From: Zasmidium citrigriseum | Taxonomy: Eukaryota; Ascomycota; Dothideomycetes; Mycosphaerellales; Mycosphaerellaceae | Direction: 5' to 3' | DNA: 64,000 nucleotides | Assembly (NCBI GenBank): GCA_002786025.1 | Contig: NHNW01000004.1 | Coordinates: 992,001-1,056,000 of the forward strand | Part shown: piece after piece, positions 11,522 through 21,452 of the stretch | How positions within the stretch are numbered: position 1 is the stretch's first letter | Layout: each line of letters opens with the position of its first letter | Made by a program: the position numbers and the translations under genes | Notes under the pieces: model-generated | Told to the model about the DNA's origin: nothing | Databases searched by the model: none | Seen by the model: only the letters and a program-made list of their open reading frames with translations

Positions 11522-12648
11522 CGAGCAGGTGTGCTACCACTAACCGGCAGGTATGTCATTGATACAGATGTGAAACTTACAGCAAAGATGCTCGGTTCCG
11601 GACCGACACACGAACAGTAATCATATAACAGCTCTGCGCATGGATCGAAACATCAAGAACGAACACATCATTCCTCGCAATGCTTTTTTGACCAAATACT
11701 TCGATGAGGAGACAGCACAATCGTCTGCTGCTTAAGGCAACGAACATGCCGACTACCATCTCTTATCCTGCAACTAGCCCGATTGCGCAAACGCGTTTTT
11801 AGCCCGGTGCGAAGTGCGAATCTGCGAGGCTTCTTCGGCAGAACTTGTGCCATCAGCAAGCCTCTCGGCAACCGACATGGCCGACAGGGGTCTCTCTAAC
11901 CTACAATCCGTGTGGCATTCTGGAATGGAAGGCCTGGACGTTCAGCCATTGGCCTGATGGCATGACTTGCCGAATGCCAGAGCGATCTGGAGGAAGAATA
12001 TCATTCTGAACGCTTCTGGAAAATGCTCTGCCACGTGTGAACTGTCTTCGGCTGCGATTCCTGCAGGTCCCGATATCTCGGGCCGGGATGCACTAGCCAC
12101 TTCACGAAGATCGAGTGCCAACTTCAAGTACCGATTGCAACTATCAGGTCTGATCAGCCCATACACCACGGCTCCCCAAGCCATCCAGCGCCTCCACTCA
12201 CCTGCAGTCTAGACCACGATTTCTAACCAGCCGCGCCTCCACGTGACCCTGAGACCCCGAGCTGCGGACAGCAAGGGTCGTCTTCGAAGCTGTTCCATGT
12301 GCGAGGTAGAACGGATTCGGCCTGGCTGTCCAGATCCCTCCGTAGCCAAACTCTGCTGCCGCGGATACAGGCCCTAGCTGCGCGGTGAGAGGCTGCAGCA
12401 TGCCTATGACTCTCAGTGACACAATTCATCCATCACAGACAAGACGCGGTGGGTGAGGCAAAGCCCATCCGGTGAGGGATGGGGGGTGTTTGGGGCCACC
12501 CTTTTAAAACCTCGGGCCTGGCATCTCCTGCGTGTGTGCTCGTTCGTTGCTGACGTTTCGATCTGCACTCTCTCTCACCACTGCGCAGCGCGGCGAAGCA
12601 AATCTGCACCAACCCATCTTCGCCCAGCGATCACATGCCACTGTCCTC
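11522..12648. other. Intergenic region, P450 to bHLH, with one doubtful gene
   Basis: A 1.1-kb gap between two plus-strand genes. The middle contains a spliceable minus-strand frame (listed separately). A short pyrimidine-rich tract occurs near 12570, probably the bHLH 5' UTR. No repeats were seen. Confidence 0.4.
11942..12422 (-). CDS. Doubtful two-exon ORF, unknown
   Basis: Two minus-strand frames can be joined: exon 12422-12202 ends at a perfect GTGAGT donor, and exon 12149-11942 follows an ATCAG acceptor in the correct phase, giving 142 aa that end at TGA. No domain is recognised. The only CTGAT branch-like site sits too close to the acceptor, and neither exon looks conserved, so this may be chance. 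I list it because donor, phase and stop agree. Confidence 0.2.
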
Positions 12649-13682
12649 ATGGCTGAACCGAGGACCAACCACTTCAATGGCGGCGAGCCCATGTTCGTGT
12701 CTCCTGAGCGTCTGGTGCTCGATCATCATGATCTGAACGATTTTCAAAGACAAGATGCGCAACAGCAGAACCACCATCACCACACCGTCTGTACGCTCAA
12801 ACCCCTCCCGTCTCCATGTGTAGCAGGTACCTGACTGCGCTTGCAGGGGCTCAACAGGACCAGCACCAGCAGCACCCGCAGAGGCCACACCTACCCCTGC
12901 ACTCCATGTCAGAGTGGTCAGTCCCGACGCAGCATACACTTCGGAATCTCCCACCAACTCCCATATCACCTTTCAGACCATTGAGACCACTCTCCGAGGA
13001 CGAGAAGCTGGCCTTCCCATGCACCGGCGATGTAGATAGCTGCTGGAATCTGGATCTATGTCCGAAGCACCGACAGGACTCCATGAACCCCCAACAACAG
13101 CAACCCGAGCTGCCACAACAACAGCACCGCCAACCAACCCCGAAGTTCAACCACGCCCGCTCAATGTCAGCAGCACACATCCCCCAGATGCCCCCAAACC
13201 CACGGAGACGGAGCGCCCCGACCACAGACCTGGAACCTCCACCCGCAAAGATGAAGCGCAACGCAACAGACCCCGAAGAAGCCGACCCGGAAATCTCCTC
13301 TTTCCGCCACCGCTCCACCACCAACCAACCCCGCGGCCGCGTCCCACACAATCTCGTCGAACGGCGCTACCGCGACAACCTGAACAACCAGATTGAAGCC
13401 CTCCGGCTCACCCTCCCCTCTCTCAAAGACGCCGTCCCTTGCACAGACCTCGCCCTCGAAGACACCACCTCGCCGCGGATGCCGTCCAAAGCCGTGATCA
13501 TCTCCACCGCCGCGACGTACATCAAAGACATGGAGAACGAGCGGCAGCGGTTGTTGGCTGCGAATAAGGCTCTGCAGGAGCAAGTGTCGAGTTTGCAGAA
13601 ACTTGTCCGGTGTGATGATTGTACGATTCTGCCGTATTTGAATGCGATGAATTTGACCGTGGGGTTGCCGACGCCGTCGTAG
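12649..13682 (+). CDS. bHLH transcription factor with SREBP-type basic region
   Basis: Predicted nuclear DNA-binding regulator of 325 aa. Exons 12649-12790 and 12847-13682; the 56-nt intron runs from GTACGC to TTGCAG and the junction codes Trp48. The N-terminal two thirds are rich in Gln, Pro and His and look disordered. The basic helix-loop-helix spans about residues 210-280: HNLVERRYRDNLNNQIEALR, a longer loop, then PSKAVIISTAATYIKDME leading into a short leucine-rich coiled coil (RLLAANKALQEQVSSLQKLV). The tyrosine at 222 inside ERRYR is the residue that marks SREBP-type bHLH proteins and permits recognition of sterol-regulatory elements as well as E-boxes. Unlike true SREBPs, no membrane segments follow, so this would be a soluble factor. 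Confidence 0.88.
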
Positions 13683-14484
13683 GCGATTCTTGTTCTTGGA
13701 CTTGGTGGGTTTTAGGTTCTGGGCACTGGATCTTCTTGTATATGTCTGTGTGTGAGCATTTCATAGCGCTAGCGTTTGAGGAGAAAAAGCAGGATGGGAG
13801 GGTATTGGGATAGACTGTCTTTTCTGGGATTCATGGGATCTGATGTTTATATGGCGAAATTGAATATTGGCTTTTGCTGAACAAAAACAGTTGAAAATAG
13901 AAAAGGGGGAGCGATCCTACCGCTAGACCGTAATATCAATGACAGTGTATTGAACACGCTGGGAACACGATGCTTTGCTCTTCTTATCTGACGTTCGTTA
14001 GCTCAATGGTTGATGTGTCGGTAGCTGCACATGCCTACTTGAACCTAATCCTTTCTCAAAGCAATCCGAGCAACGACTGAGCTTCAGGGCAGTCTCTCAG
14101 TAGCTTGGGATCATGTTGCATGAACGAGGAACAGGAGACGGGACATGTATCAGGATCAAGAGTACGAATTGGGTCTATGGAGCCCCCACCCTACATCTTG
14201 GAAAAAGAGAAAACGCCATGAACGCCGGCAGAAACATGGATTATCTCGCTTAGCCTTGTGGAGCCAGTTCCGCCTATCTTCTAAAGCAACCTCTTTTCAA
14301 TGCATGCGCCGATGATGCCACCAGCGTCGCCGCGCGGGTCGTCGAGTCGTGTCAAGTGTCGAGTAGAAGTCTACCAGCTGCCGCCGGGGTTGACCTCCTC
14401 GGTCGGAGCGTCCGTGTTCTCAGCCCATCCTCCCGAAGCCTCAGCACCCGCGTTGAGGTCGCCGGCCCACTCGCTGTTCTCTGC
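13683..14484. other. Intergenic region between convergent bHLH and eS10 genes
   Basis: About 800 bp holding the 3' ends of two convergent genes. An A-box-like TTAGCTCAATGG near 13998 lacks a matching B-box, so I do not call a tRNA. No supported ORF. Confidence 0.4.
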
Positions 14485-15088
14485 CTAAGAGGAAGCTGGT
14501 GGGCCGCCACGACCACGGCCGAAGCCACCACGGAACTCTGGGTTGAAGCTGCCTGGAGCACCACCCTCCTTGTTCTCACCACCATACTCGCGGCGGCGGT
14601 AGCCACCCTCGCGGTCACCACGTGGGCCACCACGGCCACCACCACGGCGCTCGCGGTCGTCACCGCCCAACATGCCGCGGGGAGGAGCGTGGGAGCGCTG
14701 CTGCTTGACGTGGGTCTGGGGGACGATCTCGGCTGGGAGGTGGAGCCACTCGCGGAGGTAGTCGAGGCCCTCTGGGGTGAGGGTGTAGTAGTACCACTGC
14801 CAGGAGAACTGGGTCTTGAGGTAGCCGCGCGAGGTCAGGGACTGGCAGGCCTTGATGACCTGGGAGGCTGTTAGACTCGAGGATTGTAGGATTGATATTT
14901 TGTACGCACGTAGAGGTTCTTGGTGTCAATCTCGCCATGCTTGGGCTGGTTGAAGTCCTTCTTCGCGACGAGGACACCCTCACGGAAGAGGTACTCGTGG
15001 ATCTTCTTGCGATCGGCCTTGGGAATCAACCTGGAGGAATGCAGTTAGCTGGGTGTCGATACTGGTAGAATCGCAGAATATCATACAT
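14485..15088 (-). CDS. RPS10: 40S ribosomal protein eS10
   Basis: Small-subunit ribosomal protein eS10, 165 aa. Exons are 15088-15087 (only the A and T of the start codon), 15030-14910 and 14859-14485. Splicing the GTATGA donor to the TCCAG acceptor recreates ATG followed by [20 protein letters not shown], the exact eS10 start, while no ATG in the second exon would give the conserved N-terminus. The S10/plectin domain (residues 1-95, with [10 protein letters not shown] at its end) is followed by a Gly/Arg-rich tail typical of the family. The second intron has donor GTGCGT, a TCTAAC branch site and a CCCAG acceptor. It lies head-to-head with SDE2 at 236 bp. Confidence 0.95.
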
Positions 15089-15324
15089 CTTGGCGGTGTT
15101 GGTGGAGGGGACGAGATGTTGTTCGGTGGTGCTGCGCAGGCGATCGTGTCGGAGGAGATGTTGTCGCTCGTCGAAGCTCAAAAGAGTTGTGCGAAGCGCT
15201 AGTACGGAATGCGCGTGATTGGCCGGCAAGCGAAAGTCTAATTGGCGGCCTCCACTTCACCTGCCGCGCTTCACATGTCACGCTTCCTCTTCAAACGCCC
15301 CATCCAGCCTTACTATCCAACAAT
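15089..15324. promoter_or_regulatory. Short divergent promoter, eS10 / Sde2
   Basis: Only 236 bp separate the eS10 start codon from the Sde2 start codon, so the two genes probably share a bidirectional promoter. No specific factor site was identified by eye. Confidence 0.5.
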
Positions 15325-16224
15325 ATGGCCGCCTTCGCTCAGGAATCGATGGCCGCAGATCACACCATCAACGTCCTTCTCGCGACCTTCGCCGGCCTTG
15401 GACTGCCGCGCACCCTTTCGCTACCAACACGATCATCCGCCTCCGTCAGCGATGTCTACACCTCAGTCTTGGACCGACTTCCCGCACTCGACGACTCTTT
15501 AATCCTCACCACAGTCTCAAACAAGCAGCTGCTACCTTCAAACCACGAATCGGTCACGAGCCTGCTGAGCTCACCTTCGGACAACCTCCTGTCTCTCCGA
15601 CTGAGCAGAAAACTATGCGGTGGCAAGGGAGGGTTCGGTTCCCAGCTACGTGCTGCTGGTGGACGTATGAGCAGCCGCAAGAACCGGAACCAGAACCAGA
15701 ACCCAAATGGCTCCAACAGAAACCTTGACGGTCGCAGGCTGCGCACCGTTGATGAGGCGAAGCGGTTGGCTGAGTACTTGGCGATCAAGCCAGAGATGGA
15801 GAAGAAGGAGAAAGAGGAACGAAAGAAGCGATGGGAGGCCGTGGTCGAGGCTTCAGAGAGGAAAGAAGAGGAGATCAGGAGTGGGAAGAGTGGTGCGAAT
15901 CAGGGACGGTTGAACGCTGAATATGTGGAGAGCAAAGAGGAAGCAGAAGCCAAGACCCGAGAAGCTGTGCTCAAGGCTATGAGGGAGGGCATGCTGCAGA
16001 CAGAGCGTACTGGAAGCGAAAGTTCGGAAGACGTGGAGGGAGGTAGCGAAGACGATGAAGAGGAAAGCTCCGACTCAAGCGATGGCCCGCAGGCCGAGGC
16101 ATCGAGCAGTAATAAGTTCTTCGGTTGGGATGAAGACGAGGACGATTCAGAAGATGACGAGGAAAATGATGGGGCCGCTGATGTGGCACCGTCATATGAA
16201 GGAAAGGGGAAGGGACGTGCATAG
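15325..16224 (+). CDS. SDE2: Sde2 splicing/genome-stability factor precursor
   Basis: Sde2 is made with an N-terminal ubiquitin-like fold that deubiquitinating enzymes remove; the Lys-started C-terminal part then joins the spliceosome and promotes excision of selected introns. This single-exon 299-aa protein shows that layout: a ubiquitin-like region (residues 12-98), the cleavage motif GG|KGG at 99-103, then FGSQLRAAGGRMSSRKN, the Sde2 signature. A charged Lys/Glu-rich helix (about 155-235) follows and the C-terminus is strongly acidic and serine-rich. The ATG at 15325 is preferred to an in-frame ATG at 15187, which would add 46 unrelated residues and fall inside the eS10 upstream region. 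Confidence 0.93.
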   Translation: MAAFAQESMAADHTINVLLATFAGLGLPRTLSLPTRSSASVSDVYTSVLDRLPALDDSLILTTVSNKQLLPSNHESVTSLLSSPSDNLLSLRLSRKLCGGKGGFGSQLRAAGGRMSSRKNRNQNQNPNGSNRNLDGRRLRTVDEAKRLAEYLAIKPEMEKKEKEERKKRWEAVVEASERKEEEIRSGKSGANQGRLNAEYVESKEEAEAKTREAVLKAMREGMLQTERTGSESSEDVEGGSEDDEEESSDSSDGPQAEASSSNKFFGWDEDEDDSEDDEENDGAADVAPSYEGKGKGRA

Positions 16225-16380
16225 ATGCCCACCGGTATGAAGCATTTCTCCATTACTTGAATCTCATTCGTGTAAGCAGCAGTTGAGCTTCTGCCGTTGA
16301 CCTCATCTCATCGCGATGCGACTAGGTTTTAGTCTTGGTCGATCCGAAATCGAGTCCGTGCCTTATGGCATAGCATCTAA

Positions 16381-16807
16381 TCAAAACTCCTCGTCCACAT
16401 CCTGCGACTTCGAGGCTTCTTCCTTGTCGCCCTTCTTCTCGCCGCGCCACCACTTCAACCACGACGAGACCTTGCCCGTACCCTCGAGATTGACGCGATG
16501 CAAAGACCGACCGTACTTCTCCAGCGCCTCCTTGCAGCGCTTGTCGCGCTCCTTGGGATCGAGATAGAGACCATCGACACGACCTGTGTGAAGTCAGCTT
16601 TACGCACCCCGAGATTGAACGATTCAACTCACCTGCGCATAGCGTCGGTGGATTCTGGAAGTCGACCAGCGGTGCCGTGCCGTCGCGACATTCCTGCGTG
16701 TCGGGCTTCTGGCACGGGATCTTGAGGTCGGAGAAGGTGAGGTAGTGGTCGCAGAGGTCGATGCCGGCGATGCGGCGGAGACAGGTGACGGTCAGTGGGC
16801 GGCACAT
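16381..16807 (-). CDS. Hypothetical small Cys/Lys-rich protein
   Basis: Two exons (16807-16633 and 16583-16381) joined at donor GTGAGT and acceptor CACAG give 125 aa. The N-terminal half contains several cysteines (MCRPLTVTCLRRIAGIDLC and later IPCQ, QECRDG, PTLCAG) and the C-terminal half is basic and lysine-rich (DPKERDKRCKEALEKYG, then SSWLKWWRGEKKGDK). No signal peptide, membrane helix or known domain is recognised. The splice junction sits in the conserved-looking CAGRVDG segment. It lies tail-to-tail with SDE2 at about 155 bp. Function unknown. Confidence 0.7.
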
Positions 16808-18137
16808 TGTTGCGACGCGGTGTTTGTGGAGTGATGGTGTTTAGAGAGGCAGCAAGATTGTGTGTGGTAGGCGAGGTTGATGTGCTGAAGGTGTTGCTGT
16901 TTGGGAAAGCAAACAAATGCGTTGGTTTGCGTCGTCTGTGCGCTGCACGTGCATTAGGAAAGTGAATGGACGTGAAACGCAGACTCTCGGGATTCGACAT
17001 TCACTGGCGGCATTGAGGCGACATGCCTGCTATCACATGGGACTTGGGGACTAGCGACAAGGCTGGAAAATGTGAGGAATCGGCCGCCGTCAGGTCAAGA
17101 GTAGGATCATGTTTTGCTCGCAATCGAACATTGTCTTATTGGAGGCTAATCTTGACAAGGGTGCTCGGGACTATCCTAAGAAGGCAGAAGGAGAGAGGAT
17201 GAGGAAGACGGGAAGGAAGGAAGGAAGCCAGGTGGCCCGTGCGCACCGAAGCTGAACGTCACCTCTTCAATGCTGGGCTCGATACCCACCTTCGACTTCT
17301 ACTCGAGTCCTCTACAACTTCAAGAGAGTCGTGATATAACGACCTAACAATTATCAACGCTGCAAAGGCGCCCTTTCCGCACACCTTATGGTGCAATTTG
17401 CAGACTCACCAGGTGTGGGACCTTTCCCGCTTGACGAAAAGGGGGAGTCATTTCTTGGACATGGACTGCCATATGGCAGGACTCCAGGTTGAGAAACTTC
17501 TCAATGGGACTTAGAGATGACTGCGTGTAATCGGAGCGCTTGTGTACTTGCTCTCATGGCTCCTCGTCCTAAGGTACGCCATCCGGACAGTATGTGAAAG
17601 TGAAACGCCCAAGAGAAAGTCGATTTGGGGGAGCGGAGCTGGGAAAGCAGGATAAGAACGAGTGAATATGACTCTGATGCTCGTAGCACTGCCAGCGCTC
17701 ATAGACTTGGGCGCGGCCTCAGGCATGAGGCAGCAGCGGACTATTCACTTGTCGTTGCTCGGGAGACCGATGACGTCCCCCCTCCGAACTTGAAAACCCC
17801 TCGAGTTTCCTTCCGTCTGCGACTTGCGACTCACCACCACCTCCGACCTCCAACCTCCAACCTTGGTCACCAATTCGAGGCTTCCGCCCCGTCCATCGTC
17901 CGCCTTTCTGTCGCCGGACCTCGCAAGATCCAGGACTCGAAAGGACGTCGAAGCCGCCGCTCGCTTCGCCCATCGCCGCCGCCGCCACTTCTGCCACCGC
18001 CAGTATTGTGTGGTTCCTCACGATGCGCTCTTTGTCGAGTCTGTCAACTAATGTGTCTAGTCTACTTCTCATCAGTCACCAGTGCGGCTCTGCAGGCCGA
18101 CCGATCGGCACCCTCGACTGGCCATGCCGGGGGATTC
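16808..18137. other. Long intergenic region before the SR-rich gene
   Basis: About 1.3 kb without a supported gene. The part from 17625 is open in the frame of the downstream protein but reads like 5' UTR: strongly pyrimidine-rich (17815-18010) and proline/serine translations without domains. A possible donor GTAAGG at 17571 or other upstream exons cannot be judged by eye. Confidence 0.4.
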
Positions 18138-20129
18138 ATGGCGTCCGCCTCCTCGGCGTGGAGGATACCGTGGAGATACGTAAGTCATTCTCGAGTCTCG
18201 ACCCCACCTGTGTATCGGCTAGTTGCTAATTCCTCGAGTAGATCGCGAACTTCTGCATCTTACGAGCCAGCCGCTCCACCTCGCGGACTCGACAGCCGAG
18301 GCGCACCTCGACAGGGTGATCCAAACAGAGACTCTCGGCACTCGAGGCCGAGATCTCGTTCGCGCCGAAGAAACTCATACCCAGACCGAGACGCTGGCGA
18401 GTCCGACGACAGCCCAGCTGCTCGCGCACGGGGGCGACGGCCCAATCGGCCGCCACACACAGATACAGACGACGCACCAGTCTCCAGTCAGAATGGGACA
18501 CCTTCCAGCGTAGCAGTCGCGACATCTGCAGAGTCGGCACAATCGAGCAGGGGCGCTCATGCCCCCGCTGGAGGCCCAGGTAACAGCGACAACGGCCTTC
18601 GAAACCCACGCACCTCAAACGCCGACCGATCAAGATTCCTGGCACGGAATGGCTACTCGAACAATCCACACAGCAACCTCCTACTCCTGACAGCCGGAAG
18701 ATTCTTTTGGCGCCAGATTCCCAGGGTCATCGCTCCGGAGGCAGAAACTGCCGCCGTCCAGTCCGTCAAAAGCTATGTCCCTACCGCCGAGGGTCAATCA
18801 CTCGATGTGAAATACAGACCACTTGTATCTTTGGGACACGTCCGCGGCAAGACGCTCGCTTTGACATGCACAACACGCACTCATCGCTTTCTCGAGGAGA
18901 TGTGGGAGGCCAGAAAACTTCGCTACATGCAAGTATTAACAGCGGGCCTCCCGTCGATTTCGAAACGAACGAACGCATTGCAAGGCGGTGTGGGTCCTAA
19001 CGGACTGTTGTATGTGCAAGCAAGCGCAGGGCGTTTTGAGACTTTGATCGAACTCGGCAGCGTGGTAACTGTGGAAGCAACTGATTACATCGCCCCGGCG
19101 ATGGCAGAGCTTGACCGCGCCTCGTTCAACCAGCTCGCCGACCAGGTCAACAAGTACTGGAATGGCGCACTGTCTATATCTATCACTCCGCCCCAGCAAC
19201 CAAATCGTCGCAGCCGCTCCAGCTCGCCGCCCCGTGACGATACCAGCAATTATCGATCTCGAAGTCCGCAGCGCCTGACCCTGGATTCCGACAGATCCAG
19301 CGATAGGCCTCATCAGGACGACAGATTGAGGGCATCACAATCTCCACGGCAAGATCTCCGCCTCGATCCTGACGGCCAGCAGCTCTCCACAACTTCGCGC
19401 ACGCCAGGCGAGAGGCTCAGTGAGTCTCCACGCAGTACTGGCGTCGCCGAATCTTCAGATGCAACTCAACCAGCTGGCAGACACCAAACTCCGAACTCAC
19501 AGGACACAAGCCATGAGACCGACAACGCTGCGTATCTGGCTCACCAAAGCACCTCGACTCTCGTGTCAGCCAAGCCCTATCTAGGGGATGGCATGGAGTT
19601 TGCGGTCTATGGAAATCAGAACCTGCATCATTCCCAACGCAAGCGATCGCCATCTCCATCAACTCCACACGAAGGTCAGGAGGGACACGTGAGACCGCTG
19701 TTCCATGCTCTGAGTTCCAGTTCCTCGAATGAGCAAGCAGTGAGCACCACAGTGAATCAGCCCACTCCACCAGCTGCTCAAGATAGTGCGAGACTGGGTT
19801 TGAGTAGTCTTGGAGATCAAGACTATCTTCGTGCCTACCATGACAGTGGAGCGGACAGACTCCCGCCAGAGTTCGACGAGGACACAGCCGAGGAGGTGCC
19901 AGACATGGGAGAAGATCAGAGCCAAAGCGGAACCGACACAGAACAAGGAGCTCGAACTGGAGATAAGGCCACAGATCAGTCGTCGACGATTCCCAAGAAA
20001 GGCGATATGACTAATTTGATGGAGGGACTACAGAAATCCAACTTGAAGCCAACTGCAAAGACACAGCAGATGGCACGAGATGCCAGTGAAAATGGCGAGA
20101 TGGAGGAGTCCCAGTCTGGATTTTGTTGA
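18138..20129 (+). CDS. Uncharacterised SR-rich protein
   Basis: A 663-aa unknown protein; the frame is open further upstream to 17625, so the start is uncertain. The N-terminal part is rich in Ser, Arg and Pro (SRPRSRSRRRNSYPDRD), like splicing-associated RS regions. Residues about 180-365 form the only folded-looking block, from LLLLTAGRFFWRQIPRVI through LTCTTRTHRFLEEMWEARKL to ELDRASFNQLADQVNKYWNG. The C-terminal half is disordered and polar. A GTAAGT-like site at 18180 with a GAGTAG acceptor at 18241 would shift the frame, so I treat it as unused. No known domain recognised. Confidence 0.6.
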   Translation: MASASSAWRIPWRYVSHSRVSTPPVYRLVANSSSRSRTSASYEPAAPPRGLDSRGAPRQGDPNRDSRHSRPRSRSRRRNSYPDRDAGESDDSPAARARGRRPNRPPHTDTDDAPVSSQNGTPSSVAVATSAESAQSSRGAHAPAGGPGNSDNGLRNPRTSNADRSRFLARNGYSNNPHSNLLLLTAGRFFWRQIPRVIAPEAETAAVQSVKSYVPTAEGQSLDVKYRPLVSLGHVRGKTLALTCTTRTHRFLEEMWEARKLRYMQVLTAGLPSISKRTNALQGGVGPNGLLYVQASAGRFETLIELGSVVTVEATDYIAPAMAELDRASFNQLADQVNKYWNGALSISITPPQQPNRRSRSSSPPRDDTSNYRSRSPQRLTLDSDRSSDRPHQDDRLRASQSPRQDLRLDPDGQQLSTTSRTPGERLSESPRSTGVAESSDATQPAGRHQTPNSQDTSHETDNAAYLAHQSTSTLVSAKPYLGDGMEFAVYGNQNLHHSQRKRSPSPSTPHEGQEGHVRPLFHALSSSSSNEQAVSTTVNQPTPPAAQDSARLGLSSLGDQDYLRAYHDSGADRLPPEFDEDTAEEVPDMGEDQSQSGTDTEQGARTGDKATDQSSTIPKKGDMTNLMEGLQKSNLKPTAKTQQMARDASENGEMEESQSGFC

Positions 20130-20295
20130 GAGTACACAGCGCGAACATGTGGGAATCGTGCACAAGCAGCTGCAGAGCAGACATTTCAATGTCTGAAAAG
20201 CGAAATACAGAACCAAAACGAAAGTCGATGTTGGTAGCAGGGAATGAAAGCGTTCATAGCTAGATTTTCGACAATAAGACTTCGTCCAGTAGCGC

Positions 20296-21381
20296 TCAGT
20301 CCGTTTCAGCTCTCTGAACTCCTATAATCCCAGCGCGAACCCGCTCTGATTGCAGGCGTAATTCCTCCATTGCACGATTGTAGTCTGCTAGTCGCTTCTG
20401 CTTTTTCTCCAGATCTGCGGTATCTGGAATATCCAAGATCGGCCAGGAAGGATAACCCTCCAACTGCACCGAGTCAGCAGCCCTGCCCTCCTGATATTGC
20501 GGTATAACGGACTCGTTCTTAGCAACGCTACGGTGCCATCCTCTCACGTCCCACGATTCCTTTTTCCTCAGCGCATGCTGAGGAGCCGACTCGCTGGAGC
20601 AATTGTAGTCGCTACCATTTGGTTCGAAATCCGGATCCGCGCTCTTCCTCTCACCTGCAGCAAGGAAAGCCGCCTCGACTCTAGACCTGCATTCCAGAAC
20701 TTCGTTGAGATGCTCGGTCCTCAAGCGGTCTAGCTCCCGCCAGAGTTCAAGAAAAGGTCTGCCGTCCACGCGGTACCATTTTGCGAATGCGGCCTGTGAT
20801 GCTCGTGGGTAGATCACAAGATAGCCTGCGTAGTCCCGTTTACATTGGTCGAACAACGCATCTTTCCTTCTGGCGATCGTCCAGAACCTCTCCCGTATTT
20901 GGGCGTACTCGGCCACCGCCTGGCGCGACCTTTCGTCTACTGGTGGGAGGAGCGAGATCCCATTATTCGTAGGTCTGCCACGATCGTCTCTATCCGGTTG
21001 TCTCTCCAAGCCCTCATCGATCGACGGATTCTGCGTACGGAAAGCCCAGAAAGGCGGTTGCTTTGCAGACGACAGCTTTTTTAGATTCCCTTCGGTGAGA
21101 TCGTGCGGCAGGTCTCCTCTGTCGCCGACCATTCCGATGGCATGGTTTACAAAGAAATCTTGACGGTATTGCAGGTAGAGCTCTCGGGCTTCTTTGACTT
21201 TGATCTGTGCCTGGACCGGTTCAAGTCTCGGATCTGGGCCTGGTGGAGAGCCATCTGCGCCTGTCGGTTCCTGGGAGGCTAATTTGGAGCGTACTGACTG
21301 GTGTTCGCGTATCGCTTCGTCCATCCGCCGGAGTGCTTCTTCGCATCTCTTCAAAGCAAGTACACAACGACTGCTGATCAT
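20296..21381 (-). CDS. Uncharacterised charged, coiled-coil protein
   Basis: Single-exon frame of 361 aa opening MISSRCVLALKRCEEALRRMDEAI. The frame stays open upstream to 21420 but without another ATG. Charged helical stretches at the N-terminus and C-terminus (LEKKQKRLADYNRAMEELRL) suggest coiled coils around a central region with DFFVNHAIGMVGDRGDLPHD and FAKWYRVDGRPFLELWREL. No known domain, signal peptide or membrane segment. The next gene upstream on the same strand ends only 71 bp before this ATG, and a good GTGAGT...GCTAAT...CAGCAG intron-like signal overlaps the start, so the two may be parts of one gene. Confidence 0.62.
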   Translation of the reverse strand: MISSRCVLALKRCEEALRRMDEAIREHQSVRSKLASQEPTGADGSPPGPDPRLEPVQAQIKVKEARELYLQYRQDFFVNHAIGMVGDRGDLPHDLTEGNLKKLSSAKQPPFWAFRTQNPSIDEGLERQPDRDDRGRPTNNGISLLPPVDERSRQAVAEYAQIRERFWTIARRKDALFDQCKRDYAGYLVIYPRASQAAFAKWYRVDGRPFLELWRELDRLRTEHLNEVLECRSRVEAAFLAAGERKSADPDFEPNGSDYNCSSESAPQHALRKKESWDVRGWHRSVAKNESVIPQYQEGRAADSVQLEGYPSWPILDIPDTADLEKKQKRLADYNRAMEELRLQSERVRAGIIGVQRAETD

Positions 21382-21452
21382 TAGCAAATCAGCAGACGTG
21401 GCCACGTCTATTGCACTCACAACTGGATTGGAAATGGGTCGGCACGTTTTAA

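Noticed and set aside
13995..14070. tRNA-like A-box (TTAGCTCAATGG)
   Set aside because: No B-box on the same strand at the right distance and no cloverleaf pairing.
18180..18241. GT-AG intron in the SR-rich gene
   Set aside because: Splicing would shift the frame into an early stop, while the unspliced frame stays open through the whole gene.
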